A DNA stretch of 12,778 bases from Methanobacterium sp. (GCA_019084405.1 JAHRFX010000064.1:1-12778); one strand, 5' to 3'; counted from the stretch's first letter, positions 1 to 6,496 are shown. The notes: generated by a model not told the origin, from the sequence alone. Numbers and translations are program-made.

Positions 1-82
1 AAATACAAATTCAAACCCAGAAAAAACTTTTTGACATTTAACACCCAAGTTTTTGACAGATCCTGAATTAATAATGACGAAT

Positions 83-93
83 ATTATTTAAAC
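83..93 (+). promoter_or_regulatory. TATA-like promoter of the cation exchanger gene
   Basis: An AT-rich element (ATTATTTAAA) is centred about 28 bases upstream of the exchanger ATG at 118. No Shine-Dalgarno sequence lies between them. At the usual archaeal TATA-to-start distance, transcription would begin almost at the ATG, so a leaderless mRNA is likely. This is inferred from spacing only. Confidence 0.4.
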
Positions 94-117
94 CATATAC
101 AAGCAAAATAATAATTT

Positions 118-1074
118 ATGCTATACTGGTTAATCCTGGTGGTCTTATTCTGCATAGCCCTGGTTATAGTAATTAAATCTGCCAATGTATTTGTGGATAA
201 CCTGGTTGAAATGGGCCGCTTTTTAGGAATCTCCCCTATAATACTGGGGGTAACTGTAGCAGCAGCAGGGACCAGTTTGCCGGAATTTGGATCAGCCATA
301 ATTTCAGTTTTCACCGGAAATCCAGATATGGGGGTGGGAGTGGTTATTGGATCCAATATATGGAATATATGTGGGATAATCGGAGTTTCTGCACTATTAC
401 CCTGTGTTATAACTACTAATCAGGAGGAAATAAAAAGAGATGGCTTCATGGGATTATTGGCCGCTCTGGTACTGGCCACATTCATGTTACTGGGATTTAT
501 CAATCAAATAACTGCTCTGGTGCTAATTTTAATGTACGGGGCCTATTTGTATTTTTTAATCAAAAATCAGCAGAAATATTATAATATTCACCACCACGTG
601 GATAAAACACCGGATAAACCATTTAATTATAAACAATTAGTCGGGACGATACTGGGCTTTATAGGCCTTATCATTTCCTGCCGTTTACTGGTTTACAGTG
701 CAGTGGAACTGGCCCAGTTAGCCAATATCCCTGAAATGATTGTGGGATTATTTGCCCTGGCCATAGGAACCAGTTTAGCTGAAATGGTGGTGGCCATAAC
801 CTCAGCCATGAAAAAAATGTGCAGTTTATCTTTAGGGACAATTTTAGGCAGCAACATATTCAATATACTGATGGGTATCGGCATACCTGCTCTTTTTATA
901 GAAATACCAGTAGATCCACTATCGGTGGTTCTGGATGCCCCGGTTTTAATAGTGGTGACCTTACTACTACTCTATTTTATGAGGAGTGATATGAAGCTGA
1001 CTCGAAGAGAGGGATCTCTTCTTCTGGGAATTTATGGAGTATATGCATTTTTGAGGATTGCAATATTTTCTTAA
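118..1074 (+). CDS. CaCA-family sodium/calcium-type exchanger
   Basis: Integral membrane cation antiporter of the Ca2+:cation (CaCA/YrbG-like) family, expected to move Ca2+ or a related cation against Na+ or H+ across the cell membrane. The 318 residues are mostly hydrophobic and form two homologous halves, the family's inverted-repeat design. The first half has GTSLPE at residues 51-56 and GSNIWN at 78-83; the second has GTSLAE at 217-222 and GSNIFN at 244-249. A charged, His-rich cytosolic-type linker (about 148-172) joins them. About 300-330 residues is normal for archaeal members. The second motif has Ala where Pro is usual. The acidic residue is kept in both halves, so transport is plausible, but the ion cannot be read from sequence. 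The gene converges on the DUF166 gene and their ends overlap by 4 bases. No Shine-Dalgarno precedes the ATG, suggesting a leaderless transcript. Confidence 0.88.
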   Translation: MLYWLILVVLFCIALVIVIKSANVFVDNLVEMGRFLGISPIILGVTVAAAGTSLPEFGSAIISVFTGNPDMGVGVVIGSNIWNICGIIGVSALLPCVITTNQEEIKRDGFMGLLAALVLATFMLLGFINQITALVLILMYGAYLYFLIKNQQKYYNIHHHVDKTPDKPFNYKQLVGTILGFIGLIISCRLLVYSAVELAQLANIPEMIVGLFALAIGTSLAEMVVAITSAMKKMCSLSLGTILGSNIFNILMGIGIPALFIEIPVDPLSVVLDAPVLIVVTLLLLYFMRSDMKLTRREGSLLLGIYGVYAFLRIAIFS

Positions 1075-1727
1075 AAATTATTCCTTTTTTTAAGTGCTTT
1101 TTCAAAGGCATCTTTATGTAAATTAGCAGCCATTTCCTTTTTACACTCATCATCAGTAAATAAACGCATCTTAGGGGCCCTACAGGGGTAGTGCTGGATT
1201 TTCAATCCGGCATGAATAGGTAAATTTTCAATGGACTTTCCCTTCATTTCCTGGGCCACAAAAGCAGTAGCCCCACAGGGAGAACATCTTTTAACTTCTA
1301 TATCCACCACTTTATTGCCATGGCAACTTATTTTCACTTCTGGCCGCCCAAAACGGGAAACAAACTCATCAAAAACAGGATCACCATTTTCTTCCAGGTC
1401 GCACATATTCTCCGGTGCAGTGACATTGCCCAGTTGGGTCAGCTGTTTTTTAAACCCTTCTCCTCTCCAGGCTCCTACAATAATCCATCCCACCTGCTGG
1501 TGAATCTGTTCCACCAGTTCCTGGGTCAAATCCGGGTGCAGTATGTAGGTGATGACCAGATCAAATTTAGATAGCCTATCCACCAGCCCGGGCTCCAATT
1601 CTAAATCATCTACAAACATACCTGCTGGTGCTTCTACCTGAATAAAACTGGTTTCAAATTCCTGAGAAATGGTTTCATAGGCCCGTTCCCCATAAGGCCC
1701 GTCACTGACTATGGCAACTTTTAGCAA
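1071..1727 (-). CDS. DUF166 family protein, last gene of the ars-type operon
   Basis: A 218-residue soluble protein of the archaeal DUF166 family. Members have sometimes been labelled thymidylate synthase in databases, but I see no support here for that activity. The N terminus (VAIVSDGPYGERAYE, residues 4-18) looks like the first strand and loop of a nucleotide-binding-like alpha/beta domain. The C-terminal half is cysteine-rich: C135, a CSPC pair (C148, C151), C182 in a YPCRAP motif and C195, which could bind a metal or Fe-S cluster. The start is TTG at 1727: a perfect GGAGGT lies at 1735-1740, 7 bases upstream, and no ATG fits as well. It lies 14 bases downstream of arsC on the same strand, so it is very probably cotranscribed with it. 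Function unknown; cysteine content and context suggest a metal or thiol-related role, which is inference. Confidence 0.85.
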   Translation of the reverse strand: MLKVAIVSDGPYGERAYETISQEFETSFIQVEAPAGMFVDDLELEPGLVDRLSKFDLVITYILHPDLTQELVEQIHQQVGWIIVGAWRGEGFKKQLTQLGNVTAPENMCDLEENGDPVFDEFVSRFGRPEVKISCHGNKVVDIEVKRCSPCGATAFVAQEMKGKSIENLPIHAGLKIQHYPCRAPKMRLFTDDECKKEMAANLHKDAFEKALKKRNNF

Positions 1728-1741
1728 ATAATCTACCTCCT

Positions 1742-2182
1742 TTATTCTAAGATATTATCATCCTGAAATTCATCTTCAATCCACCGGTATATATCGTCCC
1801 GTATTTCCCGGAATAATTTTAGCCGGTGTTGTTTATCCCCTTTAATTCCAGCAGGATCTTTAAATCCCTGATGGATATATTTTTTTCCAGTTAAAAATAC
1901 CGGACAGGCTTCATCTTCACTGCTGCACAGGCTCACTACCAGATCAAATTCCTGGCCCTGGAATATTTGCAAACTTTTAGATTCTTGAGGAGATGCATCA
2001 ATTCCTATTTCATCTAAAACTTCAATGGTGTGGGGGTTGATGGGACGGGGATCGCTTCCAGCACTGTAAACTTCAAAATTTTCACCATAGAGGTGCCTTA
2101 GAATGGCTTCTGCCATTTGGGATCTTCCTGAATTGTTTTTACAGATAAATAGAACTCTTTTTAAATTAGCATCCAGAGACAA
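1742..2182 (-). CDS. arsC: Arsenate reductase, LMW-phosphatase type
   Basis: Cytosolic enzyme that reduces arsenate to arsenite, using a fold shared with low-molecular-weight protein tyrosine phosphatases and a cascade of three cysteines resolved by thioredoxin. The 146 residues carry the P-loop CKNNSGRS (C14 to R20, the CX5R signature), the downstream pair C86 and C93, and the DPA general acid D109. These correspond, shifted by 4, to C10, C82, C89 and D105 of the staphylococcal pI258 ArsC. This triad separates a true thioredoxin-linked arsenate reductase from a plain phosphatase. The start appears to be TTG at 2182, with GGTGATC just upstream at 2185-2191; no ATG is available before the P-loop. 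It lies 9 bases after the DGC gene and 14 before DUF166. No arsenite pump is in the window, so the product arsenite must be handled elsewhere. Confidence 0.93.
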   Translation of the reverse strand: MSLDANLKRVLFICKNNSGRSQMAEAILRHLYGENFEVYSAGSDPRPINPHTIEVLDEIGIDASPQESKSLQIFQGQEFDLVVSLCSSEDEACPVFLTGKKYIHQGFKDPAGIKGDKQHRLKLFREIRDDIYRWIEDEFQDDNILE

Positions 2183-2191
2183 GTGATCACC

Positions 2192-2569
2192 TTATTCGTC
2201 TAATAAATTTTCAATTTTCTTTTTAATTTCCACCACACATTTTTCTCCAGAATCACCCAGCCGGGCTACGGACCCTGGTTCCATTTTATTTTCCTGTAGA
2301 GGGCCCATTACATTCATACTTTGGGCTACTTGTACTCCCTTGCTCTTCAGGATTTGATCCACGCAGCCATGTTCACATCCATTAACTGCTATTATGGGAT
2401 ATTTTTTTATTAAATTACGGAAACTTTCTTTATCAGCAGAGGTGGCAGTGATACATATGGATATTTTATCTGAAGATTCTTCCACCATATCAGAACTAGC
2501 GGCCCGGGCTATTAATCCGTAGGGGCTCATACCATTACAGGGACACAGGGCTATTTTTTCATCTTTCAT
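2192..2569 (-). CDS. Putative zinc-binding protein, DGC-domain family
   Basis: A small cytosolic protein of the DGC family (putative zinc-binding, named for a conserved Asp-Gly-Cys). Visible signatures, numbered from the ATG start, are CPCNG near the N terminus (C9, C11), the following GLIARAAS stretch, and NGCEHGC (C65, C69), with Asn in place of the family's Asp. C39 and C111 are further cysteines. The family is often encoded beside ArsR-type regulators, but its biochemical role is not established to my knowledge. I chose ATG at 2569 (125 residues) because GGAGA at 2576-2580 is spaced 6 bases from it. A TTG at 2575 would add two residues and overlap the arsR stop by 4 bases, but lies against the ribosome binding site. 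It is tightly packed between arsR and arsC, hence surely the same operon. Metal or metalloid binding is inference. Confidence 0.82.
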   Translation of the reverse strand: MKDEKIALCPCNGMSPYGLIARAASSDMVEESSDKISICITATSADKESFRNLIKKYPIIAVNGCEHGCVDQILKSKGVQVAQSMNVMGPLQENKMEPGSVARLGDSGEKCVVEIKKKIENLLDE

Positions 2570-2571
2570 TT

Positions 2572-2931
2572 TCAATCTCCTTGGGGTGTTATTTCTCTTA
2601 ATTGATTTATTATGCTCATTATTTGGGGATTTTTAAGTTTATAATGGATCCAGAGTCCTTCTTTACGTCCAGCAATAAACCCTGCATTTTTCAATACATT
2701 CAAATGATGGGATAGGGTGGACTGTGGCTTATCCAGGGCCATGATCAATTCACAAACACAAAGTTCCCCTCCCTCTAAGAGGTAAATTATTTTTAAGCGG
2801 GTGGGATCAGAAAGTGCCTTAAAACTTTCTGATAAATTTTCCAGTATTATTTGTGGAGGGATTTCCCGATTTAAATGGGAGGATCTATTTTTTTCCAGGC
2901 AGTATTTATCTTCTTTATCCAATTCTGGCAT
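2572..2931 (-). CDS. arsR: ArsR-family metalloid-responsive transcriptional repressor
   Basis: A DNA-binding repressor of the ArsR/SmtB winged-helix family, expected to release DNA on binding As(III) or Sb(III). In 119 residues it shows FKALSDPTRLKIIYLL (38-52, the start of the wHTH fold), the metalloid site ELCVCEL with C58 and C60, and the recognition helix region QSTLSHHLNVLKNAGFI (70-86), followed by the wing (GLWIHYKL). The CVC motif at the end of helix 3 is the E. coli-type ArsR arsenite site, so arsenic is a better guess for the ligand than zinc or cadmium. C11 in the N-terminal extension is an extra thiol. ATG at 2931 has only a weak GAGAG-like ribosome binding site. It precedes the DGC gene and arsC with almost no gap and probably represses its own operon through the dyad upstream of the arsM remnant. 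Confidence 0.93.
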   Translation of the reverse strand: MPELDKEDKYCLEKNRSSHLNREIPPQIILENLSESFKALSDPTRLKIIYLLEGGELCVCELIMALDKPQSTLSHHLNVLKNAGFIAGRKEGLWIHYKLKNPQIMSIINQLREITPQGD

Positions 2932-2953
2932 ATTATCTCTCTGTCATGGTGCA

Positions 2954-3142
2954 TTATTTGGTGGATTTTAACTGGATGCTGATTATCTTACCAATTAATC
3001 TCTCATCCATCTCCGGTTCGGTAAGTAATGTTGTTTTACTATTTTCATATCCTTTAAAACCAGCCTTTTTTATGATGTTAAGGTATTCTTCTTTTTCCAG
3101 GGTCCCGGAGATACAGCTAGACCAGGTCTGGAAATTTTGCAT
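2954..3142 (-). pseudogene. arsM: C-terminal remnant of an arsenite methyltransferase
   Basis: A 62-codon frame resembling the C-terminal end of ArsM-type arsenite S-adenosylmethionine methyltransferases: the WSSCISGTLEKEEYLNIIKKAGF stretch has the conserved late cysteine (C10 here) and the SGxLxxEEYL-xxxxxAGF pattern. Full ArsM proteins are about 250-280 residues. Here the whole SAM-binding Rossmann domain and the first conserved cysteines are missing. Upstream in frame there is a TAG stop five codons before the ATG, then AT-rich non-coding DNA, so this is a deletion remnant and not a frameshift. It keeps an open frame to a natural-looking C terminus and sits 22 bases before arsR on the same strand. 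It could still be translated as a small cysteine-containing peptide, but no ribosome binding site is visible and methylation is impossible. The family assignment is from pattern memory, without a database search. Confidence 0.6.
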
Positions 3143-3171
3143 ATATCTATAAATCTAAATTTATGGATATA
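3142..3171. promoter_or_regulatory. 30-bp dyad, candidate ArsR operator
   Basis: An inverted repeat with arms TATATCTATAAAT (3142-3154) and ATTTATGGATATA (3159-3171) around a 4-base centre. Twelve of 13 arm pairs match (mismatch at 3148/3165). It lies directly at the 5' edge of the arsM remnant, in the gap between the ars operon and the divergent oxidoreductase gene. AT-rich imperfect dyads near the start site are what ArsR/SmtB repressors bind. A TATA-like run on the minus strand (complement of 3173-3182) would place the ars transcription start inside the dyad. The assignment is inferred from position and symmetry. Confidence 0.5.
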
Positions 3172-3172
3172 G

Positions 3173-3190
3173 GTATATATATTTTTTCCC
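3173..3190 (-). promoter_or_regulatory. TATA-like promoter of the ars operon
   Basis: On the minus strand this reads as an A-rich run followed by TATATATAC. Initiation about 25 bases downstream would fall near 3150, within the candidate operator. It is the best-placed TATA element for transcription running through the arsM remnant into arsR. A second promoter closer to arsR cannot be excluded. Confidence 0.4.
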
Positions 3191-3207
3191 CAGTTAAAAT
3201 TTAACCA

Positions 3208-3236
3208 TCATTTAAAAACAGGCAAATATTAACCTG
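3208..3236 (+). promoter_or_regulatory. Promoter region of the disulfide oxidoreductase gene
   Basis: CATTTAAAAACA (3208-3219) is a TATA-like element that would start transcription near 3240, about 47 bases before the ATG at 3287. Immediately downstream, CAGG (3219-3222) and CCTG (3233-3236) form a short dyad around a central AATATT, a possible binding site for a regulator. Nearby, 3193-3205 is a 13-bp palindrome (GTTAAA-A-TTTAAC). All are pattern-based calls. Confidence 0.35.
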
Positions 3237-3286
3237 CTAAGAGGGACAAATATTTGATTGTTAATGTTTCAAGGTGGACCTGATAA

Positions 3287-4648
3287 ATGAAAATAGTTAT
3301 AATTGGTGGGGGAGCAGGTGGCCTTTCCACCGCTTCCAATATACGTAAACATGATAAAGATGCTGAAATAACGGTAATAACTCGTGATGAGATTATTGCT
3401 TACTCTCCTTGTGCCATACCCTACGTACTATGTGGTGAAGTGGACTGTTTTGAAAATATTATCATGCACCAGGCAGAAGATTACCTGGAAAGAGATATAA
3501 AAGTCATAACCCTGGCAGAAGTATTTGAGGTTAAAGCTGATGAAAAAAAGATTGGTTATTATCTGCTTAATCAGAAAGAAGACCTTCATGAAATGGAATA
3601 TGACTATCTGGTAATAGCTACAGGAGGAACCCCATTCATTCCACCGGTGGAAGGATCGGATCTGGAAGGTGTTTTTAAAATAAGAACCATTCAAGATGGT
3701 CAGGACATTACCAGATGGGCTCAAAAAAGTAAAAAAGCGGTGGTTGTGGGAGCAGGATTAATTGGTCTTGAAATCGCCTATGGCTTAAAAAAAAGAGGTC
3801 TTGATGTAACAGTTACTGAAATGTTACCTCAGATTGTCCCCCGGTCACTGGACCCGGATATGGCCCTAATTGTTCAAAAATATCTGGAAAAAGAAGGCAT
3901 TAATTTAATTTTAGGACATCCCATTGAAAAAATCGCAGGCACCACTAAAGTGGAGGGGGTTGTTTTTGGAGATCGATGTATAGATGTGGATATGGTAGTT
4001 ATGGCCACCGGGGTGCGTCCTGAAACTAAAATGGCCACAATGGCTGGTTGTGAATTAGGAAGATGGTCCATATCTGTTAATGAAAAAATGCAAACCACTG
4101 TACCTGATATTTATGCAGTGGGAGATTGTGTGGAAGTTTATGATGCAATAACTGGCCATAATACCCAGTCCCTTTTGGGAACCACTGCCGTCCGGCAGGG
4201 AAAAGTGGCAGCTCGTAATATAGTGGGGAAAAAGGCGGAATTCATACCTGTTTTGAATGCCGTGGTTTCTAAAATCGGCAACCTGGAATTTGGAGCCGTG
4301 GGATTAACCAAGGTTTCTGCTATTCAAAATGGCATAGAAGTAATATCCGGTAAAAGCAGGGCATTGACCAAGGCCAGATACTATCCCGGGGCAAAAAGAA
4401 TTGATATAAAAATGATCTGCAATCTCCAAGGGGTTATTATCGGGTGTCAGATAATTGCTGAAGAGAGAGTAGCCGAAAGAGTGGATACCATGTCCCTGGC
4501 CATATCCCAAAAATTAACCTGTTCAAAGCTGGCTAATATGGAATTTTCTTATGCCCCTCCCTTATCCATGGTTATAGATCCCATAATACTTGCTGCCGAG
4601 GATGCATGTGAAAAATTGAGTAAATTAAATAACAACCATAAAAAATAA
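3287..4648 (+). CDS. FAD-dependent NAD(P)H disulfide oxidoreductase (NADH oxidase/CoA-disulfide reductase family)
   Basis: Cytosolic flavoenzyme of the pyridine nucleotide-disulfide oxidoreductase class that uses a single active-site cysteine; members reduce O2, peroxide, or CoA disulfide with NAD(P)H. The 453 residues show an N-terminal FAD Rossmann motif (IIGGGAGG, about 5-12), the active-site region YSPCAIPYVLCGE with C42 in the family position and an additional C49, the ATGG motif (about 111-114), a second Rossmann motif for NAD(P)H (VVVGAGLIGLEIA, about 152-164), and the FAD-binding TVPDIYAVGDC stretch (about 276-286), then the dimerisation domain. Length is normal. AAGGTGG at about 3271-3277 precedes the ATG by 9 bases. 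It is divergent from the arsenic operon, so it might help regenerate thiols used by ArsC or cope with redox stress; that link is inference. Substrate cannot be fixed from sequence. Confidence 0.88.
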   Translation: MKIVIIGGGAGGLSTASNIRKHDKDAEITVITRDEIIAYSPCAIPYVLCGEVDCFENIIMHQAEDYLERDIKVITLAEVFEVKADEKKIGYYLLNQKEDLHEMEYDYLVIATGGTPFIPPVEGSDLEGVFKIRTIQDGQDITRWAQKSKKAVVVGAGLIGLEIAYGLKKRGLDVTVTEMLPQIVPRSLDPDMALIVQKYLEKEGINLILGHPIEKIAGTTKVEGVVFGDRCIDVDMVVMATGVRPETKMATMAGCELGRWSISVNEKMQTTVPDIYAVGDCVEVYDAITGHNTQSLLGTTAVRQGKVAARNIVGKKAEFIPVLNAVVSKIGNLEFGAVGLTKVSAIQNGIEVISGKSRALTKARYYPGAKRIDIKMICNLQGVIIGCQIIAEERVAERVDTMSLAISQKLTCSKLANMEFSYAPPLSMVIDPIILAAEDACEKLSKLNNNHKK

Positions 4649-4690
4649 GAAAATCTTTTTAAAAAATAAAATTAGAAAAATATTTCTCTC
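4649..4690. terminator. T-rich convergent termination region
   Basis: Between the stops of the oxidoreductase (+) and the rubrerythrin (-) lies a 42-base AT-only-like gap with T runs on both strands: CTTTTTAAAA at about 4654 (+), and TTTTATTTTTTAAAAAG read on the minus strand. Archaeal transcription ends at such T tracts without needing a hairpin, so it can serve both genes. Confidence 0.4.
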
Positions 4691-5107
4691 TTAGAAATAT
4701 CTCTCCAGCAGTCCCTTTAGCATTTTAGCGTGCCTTGCTTCATCCCGGGAACTCTCATCAAAGAAATCATGGGCAGCATCTATATCACATTCTTTGGCCT
4801 TTTTAGCAGCTGCTTTTTTCTCCTTGTTAGCCATGGTTTCTCCTTCCAGCATCATTTCCAGGTTTTCTTTGAGAGTGGGCTTTATCACTTCATTCATTTC
4901 TGCAAAATGAGAGGCGTGTTCTGCTTCTTCCCAGGCAATGGTCTTTAAGACTTCTGCTACTTCAGGCATTCCTTCTCTCTGGGCTAAACGGGCCATGGCC
5001 AGATACATTCCTACTTCCTGACATTCCCCATTAAAATTAGCCTGTACTGCTTTTTCCATATCGGTTCCTTTACAAATTCCTATTTGGTGCTCATTTACTA
5101 AATCCAT
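4691..5107 (-). CDS. Rubrerythrin-like diiron protein without rubredoxin domain
   Basis: Ferritin-like diiron protein, expected to reduce hydrogen peroxide in the cytosol of an anaerobe. The 138 residues form only the four-helix bundle. Candidate iron ligands are E28 and E31 in NGECQEVGMY, E61 and H64 in WEEAEH, the acidic E82 region, and E123 and H126 in DEARH. Classical rubrerythrins (about 190 residues) end in a rubredoxin domain with two CxxC pairs that feeds electrons to the diiron site. Here the protein stops right after the bundle, so a separate rubredoxin or other donor is needed. ATG at 5107 is preceded by GGAGG with 8-base spacing, a strong site. It follows fprA by 88 bases on the same strand and may be cotranscribed; TTTAAATTAAAT on the minus strand in that gap could also give it its own promoter. 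Confidence 0.88.
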   Translation of the reverse strand: MDLVNEHQIGICKGTDMEKAVQANFNGECQEVGMYLAMARLAQREGMPEVAEVLKTIAWEEAEHASHFAEMNEVIKPTLKENLEMMLEGETMANKEKKAAAKKAKECDIDAAHDFFDESSRDEARHAKMLKGLLERYF

Positions 5108-5195
5108 TTTTTATTCCTCCACTACTAATTCATGGGTTAAATATCTATAAAAAATTTTTCACATTTTTTATTTAATTTAAAGTCCCTAATAATAT

Positions 5196-6419
5196 TTAAA
5201 ATGATTTTAATTCTTTAGCTAATTTTTTACCCATTAAGAAACACTTATTTAGCTCATCTTCATCTGGTACATACATTATTTCATATTTTTCCTGTACCTG
5301 GAATCCACATTCTTTTAAATCGCGAGATATTATGCTAGGTGATCCTCCACGACCTCCCATGGAACCAAATGTAATTGCTAACTTTTTTATACCTGTACGG
5401 TCAAATTTAAGGCCTCTAAGGTAGTAAATTAAATCTCCAACACTGGGGAATGGTTCATCATAGATGGTGGGTGCACCCACGGCTATGGCCTTACTATCTA
5501 GGATGTCTTTTACAATTTCACTTCTCTCATCTTCATGGAGATAATAAATTTTCACATCCACTCCTTCACTTATTATGCCTTCAGCAAGAGCATGTGCCAT
5601 TTTTTGGGTGGAGTAATGCATGGTATCATAGATAATAGTTACTTTATCCTTACATTTGCCACTGGCCCAGTTAGTGTAAGCATCAATCACTTTCAGGGGG
5701 TCTGTCCATATCTGACCATGTGATGGAGCAATCATCTTTATTTTATCCAATAACCCCAGATCAATAACTTCCTTGAATTTTTTCAGTACCAGAGATGACA
5801 GAGGAGTTACCAGGTTGGCATAAAATTTTTGGGTAGCATCCATCAGCACATATCCTGGTATTTCTGAATCATATCTCTGAGGAAAACAAAGGTGCTGGCC
5901 AAATGCATCATTAGGAAACAGTATTCCATTTTCCATAAGCAGGGTAAACATACTGTCTGGCCAGTGCAGCAAAAATGCTTCTAAAAAGGCCAGTGTTTTT
6001 CCACCCAGATTCAGGGTTTCCCCAGTGCCAACGCTAATGAAATTTACGTTTTTAAGGCCATTGAAATGTTTTTTAAGTCCCTCGATAGCAATTTCAGTAC
6101 AATAAACAGGAGCTTCAGGAAATTTTCTATGTAATTCTACCAGGAGGCCGCTGTGATCTTTTTCTATATGGTTTTGTACCAGTACATCTACTTTAACTTC
6201 TCTTTCTTCCTGGGCAAATGCATCCTCTACCCTGGCCATTAATTCTGGAAAATTCCCAGGGTAAGCATTGTCAATAAGTGCTACTTTTTCATCTCCAAAA
6301 ACAAGATAAGCATTATAACTGGTTCCATTCAAGGTATATCCATGGTAAGATCTTATATCCCAGTCCAGAACCCCTACCCAGTATACTCCGTTGCTGATTT
6401 TTTTTGCTTCTGCTTTCAT
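5196..6419 (-). CDS. fprA: F420H2 oxidase FprA, flavodiiron protein
   Basis: Flavodiiron protein that reduces O2 to water using electrons from coenzyme F420H2, the main oxygen detoxification enzyme of methanogens. Taking ATG at 6419, the protein has 407 residues. The metallo-beta-lactamase-like domain holds the full diiron ligand set: H84, E86, D88 and H89 in NHIEKDHSG, H152 in LHWPDS, D171 in PNDAFG and H234 in PSHG. The flavodoxin domain (about 258-407) has the FMN loop near YDTMHYSTQKMA (264-275). I prefer the ATG at 6419 because GGTG sits 5 bases upstream and the N terminus MKAEAKKISNGVYWVGVLDWD begins as in known FprA. The frame is open to an ATG at 6452, which would add 11 unlikely residues. 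In Methanothermobacter the homologue (fpaA) is divergent from msvR, as here, so MsvR control is expected. Confidence 0.96.
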   Translation of the reverse strand: MKAEAKKISNGVYWVGVLDWDIRSYHGYTLNGTSYNAYLVFGDEKVALIDNAYPGNFPELMARVEDAFAQEEREVKVDVLVQNHIEKDHSGLLVELHRKFPEAPVYCTEIAIEGLKKHFNGLKNVNFISVGTGETLNLGGKTLAFLEAFLLHWPDSMFTLLMENGILFPNDAFGQHLCFPQRYDSEIPGYVLMDATQKFYANLVTPLSSLVLKKFKEVIDLGLLDKIKMIAPSHGQIWTDPLKVIDAYTNWASGKCKDKVTIIYDTMHYSTQKMAHALAEGIISEGVDVKIYYLHEDERSEIVKDILDSKAIAVGAPTIYDEPFPSVGDLIYYLRGLKFDRTGIKKLAITFGSMGGRGGSPSIISRDLKECGFQVQEKYEIMYVPDEDELNKCFLMGKKLAKELKSF

Positions 6420-6467
6420 AATTTCACCATAGTTCATATAGATACAAATCAATCATAAGAGTTTAGT

Positions 6468-6477
6468 CCTATATATT
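6468..6477 (-). promoter_or_regulatory. TATA-like promoter of fprA
   Basis: The minus strand reads AATATATAGG here, about 50 bases before the fprA ATG. Transcription would start near 6446, giving a leader of about 27 bases that includes the ribosome binding site. The first ACGAACATT repeat lies about 20 bases upstream of it. Confidence 0.5.
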
Positions 6478-6496
6478 ATTTGCTGTTTGCTTTAAG

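Noticed and set aside
1..66. Frame 1 is open from the window edge to a TGA at 64-66, possibly the tail of an upstream gene
   Set aside because: The 21 codons give no recognisable C terminus, are biased by A/T content, and overlap a direct repeat; too short to call.
84..356. A 90-codon minus-strand frame opposite the cation exchanger
   Set aside because: It lies antisense to a clear CaCA exchanger and its Pro/Thr/Ile-rich product is what the complement of membrane-helix codons gives.
1071..1727. Thymidylate synthase as the product of the DUF166 gene
   Set aside because: I see none of the classical ThyA or ThyX signatures; the label occurs in databases for this family but sequence here supports only DUF166.
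6420..6452. A longer FprA start at 6452
   Set aside because: The extra 11 residues do not belong to known FprA N termini, and the ATG at 6419 has a correctly spaced GGTG site.
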